From positions 1 through 64,000 of the forward strand of contig NZ_CP034329.1 in NCBI RefSeq assembly GCF_003940805.1: a stretch of 64,000 nt of DNA. The letters run 5' to 3'. This document shows, one piece after another, positions 62,270 through 64,000 of this stretch. The number at the start of each line of letters is the position of its first letter. The stretch's first letter is position 1. The notes beneath the pieces were generated by a model. The model was not told where the DNA came from, did no database searches, and saw only the letters and a list, made by a program, of their open reading frames with translations. Position numbers and translations under genes: made by a program. This DNA is from Tabrizicola piscis (GTDB lineage Bacteria; Pseudomonadota; Alphaproteobacteria; Rhodobacterales; Rhodobacteraceae).

Positions 62270-62772
62270 TGCGGCGGGCTTCTCACCACGTCGCGGCGGT
62301 TGTTGTCATGGTCTGCTTTACCAGCTTCGCTGCTGCGCAAGACATCGCCACTTTCAGTGACGTTCAGCTGATCGAAGAAACCCGGGAAGCGGTAGGCGCG
62401 CAGGATGCGGAGACCGCGCTGGTCCTCCTGACCGAGATGCAGAGGCGCGGTACCGGCATCTTTGCTGCCGCTGACAGGCCTTCCTGCGAAGAGGTGATCG
62501 ACCTGCCCGAGGGGATCACCGATTGGAAGTTCCGCGCAGTGGCTCGGCAGGCCTATTTTCGCGTAGCGATGTCGCGGCGGCTTGAAGAAGGCTCCTGCGC
62601 TTGCCTCTTCGACGGCTTCAGCTTCGACGCCTTCGTAACGGCCGCCTTGGGCAAGTCGACGGCAGAACTGACCGATGCAGACCGTCCGGCGCTGGAACGT
62701 ATCCGCGATGAAGATCGGCGTGCAACCGAGGCGCGGTTTCGCGAGCTTGAGCAAAGCTGCCGGGCCAAGTGA
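62266..62772 (+). CDS. Secreted Cys-containing protein between virB5 and virB6
   Basis: The 168-residue product has a signal peptide (VAAVVVMVCFTSFAAAQ), a mainly helical mature part and cysteines in PSCEEV, GSCACLF and EQSCRAK. No family is recognised. The stop-start overlap with virB5 and the 3-base gap to virB6 show it belongs to the transfer operon. A role as an entry-exclusion or channel accessory protein is possible by position, since such genes often lie here, but nothing in the sequence proves it. Confidence 0.65.
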   Translation: MMRRASHHVAAVVVMVCFTSFAAAQDIATFSDVQLIEETREAVGAQDAETALVLLTEMQRRGTGIFAAADRPSCEEVIDLPEGITDWKFRAVARQAYFRVAMSRRLEEGSCACLFDGFSFDAFVTAALGKSTAELTDADRPALERIRDEDRRATEARFRELEQSCRAK

Positions 62773-62775
62773 TCC

Positions 62776-63795
62776 ATGGCCATCATCGCCGACATTCTGA
62801 CCCAGGTCGATGCCGCCGCAACAGCGGTTGGCGCTACGGCATTTGATGCTGTGGCAGCCGAGATTGTGCCGGTCTTCCGGGTCGGGTCGGTCCTGGTGGT
62901 GGCTCTGATCGGGATCAATCTGATGGCACAAGCCGTGCCGATGACGCTGCGCAACGGGCTCGGCCTCATGGTTCGGATCACGGTTGCTTCGGCGTTCTTG
63001 TCGTCCTGGACCAACTTCAATTCGGTTTATGGCGTTCTGACCAACGCCCCGAGTGAAATCGGCGCGGTCGTGATGAACGCGTTTGGGGATGGGTCGGGCA
63101 ATCTCTACGAGGGTCTGGATGCCCTCTATCTGCAAGCCCTCGATGTGGGTCAGGCGATCAGCCAGAACGGCAGCTACATCACCGGCGCCCTCGCGGGCCT
63201 CCTGATGTTTCTTGTGGCAGCCCTCATGGCAACCGTGTCGATCATCGTGATCTCGGCCGCGAAGATCATGATCGGCGTTCTCGTCATCTTCGCACCCGTC
63301 GCAATCGGCTGCACACTTTTCAAGGTCACCGCCCCGCTCTTTGACCGGTGGGTGAACCTTGCCCTCGGCTTTGCTCTTTATCCGATGCTGACGTCCGGCA
63401 TGGCGGCCTTCACGATCTACATCGCGGAGGACCTCACCCCGGCCTCGCTCGCCTCGGTCGAAACCATCGGCGATGTCCTGAGCTTCGTGGTCGTCATGAT
63501 GCTCGGAACTGGCCTCATGGCCATGGTGCCGACGATCGCGCAGTCGCTCGCGTCGACCGCGACCGGTCTTGGCAGCGTCGCAGCCTCGACCTTCCGTACC
63601 GCCGACAGCGTCAAGGGTTACGGACGCACCGGCATCGCGTCCGGGATCGGCGCAGGGCGGGGAGCGGCTGGATTGGATGCCGGCGGCCGCCGACCATCGG
63701 ATGCACGTCTGAACGGCAATACCGCCGGACAGATCGGCAGGTCCGCCGTGCAGACGGCGATGCGACTCGCCAGCCGGACATCGGACAAAAGCTGA
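62776..63795 (+). CDS. virB6: VirB6/TrbL polytopic membrane protein
   Basis: The 339-residue inner-membrane protein has about six helices, including SVLVVALIGINLMAQAVP, ALAGLLMFLVAALMATVSIIVISAAKIMIGVLVIFAP and FALYPMLTSGMAAF. It ends in a hydrophilic Gly/Arg-rich tail. This is the VirB6/TrbL pattern of the transfer channel. The stop (TGA) overlaps the candidate virB8 ATG at 63795. Confidence 0.9.
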   Translation: MAIIADILTQVDAAATAVGATAFDAVAAEIVPVFRVGSVLVVALIGINLMAQAVPMTLRNGLGLMVRITVASAFLSSWTNFNSVYGVLTNAPSEIGAVVMNAFGDGSGNLYEGLDALYLQALDVGQAISQNGSYITGALAGLLMFLVAALMATVSIIVISAAKIMIGVLVIFAPVAIGCTLFKVTAPLFDRWVNLALGFALYPMLTSGMAAFTIYIAEDLTPASLASVETIGDVLSFVVVMMLGTGLMAMVPTIAQSLASTATGLGSVAASTFRTADSVKGYGRTGIASGIGAGRGAAGLDAGGRRPSDARLNGNTAGQIGRSAVQTAMRLASRTSDKS

Positions 63796-64000
63796 TGCCC
63801 CAGAATTCGAGAAGTGGAGGACCGCCCATGGAGGCGCATGGATTTGATGTCGATCTCGTGCTGGAGCCCCGCCTCTCGGCCCGGCGCGCCTGGATTGTCG
63901 CGAGTGCCGCGGGCGGGCTGAGCCTGATCCTTGCAACCGCACTGGTCCTCGTCCTGCCTTTGCGGGAAACCCAGGTCTTCACCGTCCTCGTCGATCGGCA
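63795..64000 (+). CDS. virB8: VirB8-type protein, N-terminal part (continues past window)
   Basis: The open frame begins with an ATG at 63795 overlapping the virB6 stop, with a second in-frame ATG at 63828. It has a short cytoplasmic tail and one membrane helix (AWIVASAAGGLSLILATALVLVLPL), followed by RETQVFTVLVDR, the usual start of the periplasmic VirB8 domain. It runs off the right edge with no stop, so the product is only partly seen. Confidence 0.85.
   Translation, partial: MPQNSRSGGPPMEAHGFDVDLVLEPRLSARRAWIVASAAGGLSLILATALVLVLPLRETQVFTVLVDR

Noticed and set aside
62251-63942. A 563-codon minus-strand frame opposite virB6 and its neighbour
   Set aside because: The plus strand encodes well-supported transfer proteins with coupled starts. 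The antisense product is His/Arg/Asp-rich with no domain.

Overview
This is GC-rich DNA from an alphaproteobacterium, most likely of the Rhodobacterales. That placement rests on codon use, on the gene families (FixH-like proteins, class II cytochromes, a compact virB cluster) and on the tight ATGA/GTGA stop-start overlaps; it is an inference, not a search result. The window reads as a mobile metal-resistance island joined to a conjugative type IV secretion cluster, so a plasmid or integrative conjugative element is the simplest host. I saw no rRNA, tRNA or CRISPR array.

Region 1 (1-10.5 kb, + strand) holds the 3' end of a copper P-type ATPase, a Tat-exported multicopper oxidase, a decayed tlpA copy, an OmpR-type response regulator with its histidine kinase, and an RND metal-efflux pair (a fused adaptor and a CzcA/CusA-like pump) with a small periplasmic protein. 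Region 2 (11.1-17.1 kb) is a CueR regulon: cueR and a two-HMA copA on the minus strand, diverging from a copZ-like chaperone, a DUF305 protein and a CPH-type ATPase. Two MerR-type promoters with 19-bp spacers lie back to back between them.

Region 3 (17.2-30.4 kb) is an envelope and redox block: L,D-transpeptidases, DsbA-like proteins, two small secreted proteins, and a translation-coupled operon. The operon encodes a class II cytochrome c, a diheme cytochrome c, a FixH-like protein, a CPTC membrane protein, a ferric-reductase-like membrane protein, PBP2 and another cytochrome c. Its distal end was broken by a full-length IS66 element that still has perfect 8-bp target duplications. Region 4 (30.4-40.4 kb) has DUF411 proteins, a lipoprotein, a second intact multicopper oxidase-TlpA module, a minus-strand Sco-PCuAC-Sco-M23-DUF411 run below lnt, and a third L,D-transpeptidase.

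Region 5 (40.4-48.1 kb) has mntH and mntR back to back, then a minus-strand zntA-ICMT-lspA-dsbB-dsbA operon facing a CadR/PbrR/ZntR-like regulator, then a c-type cytochrome behind a perfect FNR box. Region 6 (48.3-53.8 kb) is a CusBA-type copper/silver pump with a YtkA-like protein. Region 7 (53.9-64 kb) is the conjugation cluster: a helix-turn-helix protein, secreted accessory proteins, VirB1, B2, B3, B4, a B7-like lipoprotein, a VirB5/transglycosylase chimera, VirB5, B6 and the start of VirB8.

Together the genes export cytoplasmic copper (three P-type ATPases) and Zn/Cd/Pb (one), remove periplasmic metal (two RND pumps), oxidise or bind Cu(I) (two oxidases, PCuAC, DUF305, DUF411), and appear to rebuild or protect the envelope (L,D-transpeptidases, PBP2, M23, Lnt, LspA, Dsb proteins). 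The most unusual items are the VirB5/transglycosylase chimera, the cytochrome-PBP2 operon, and a recurring family of small secreted proteins ending in a PPPRT-like tail.
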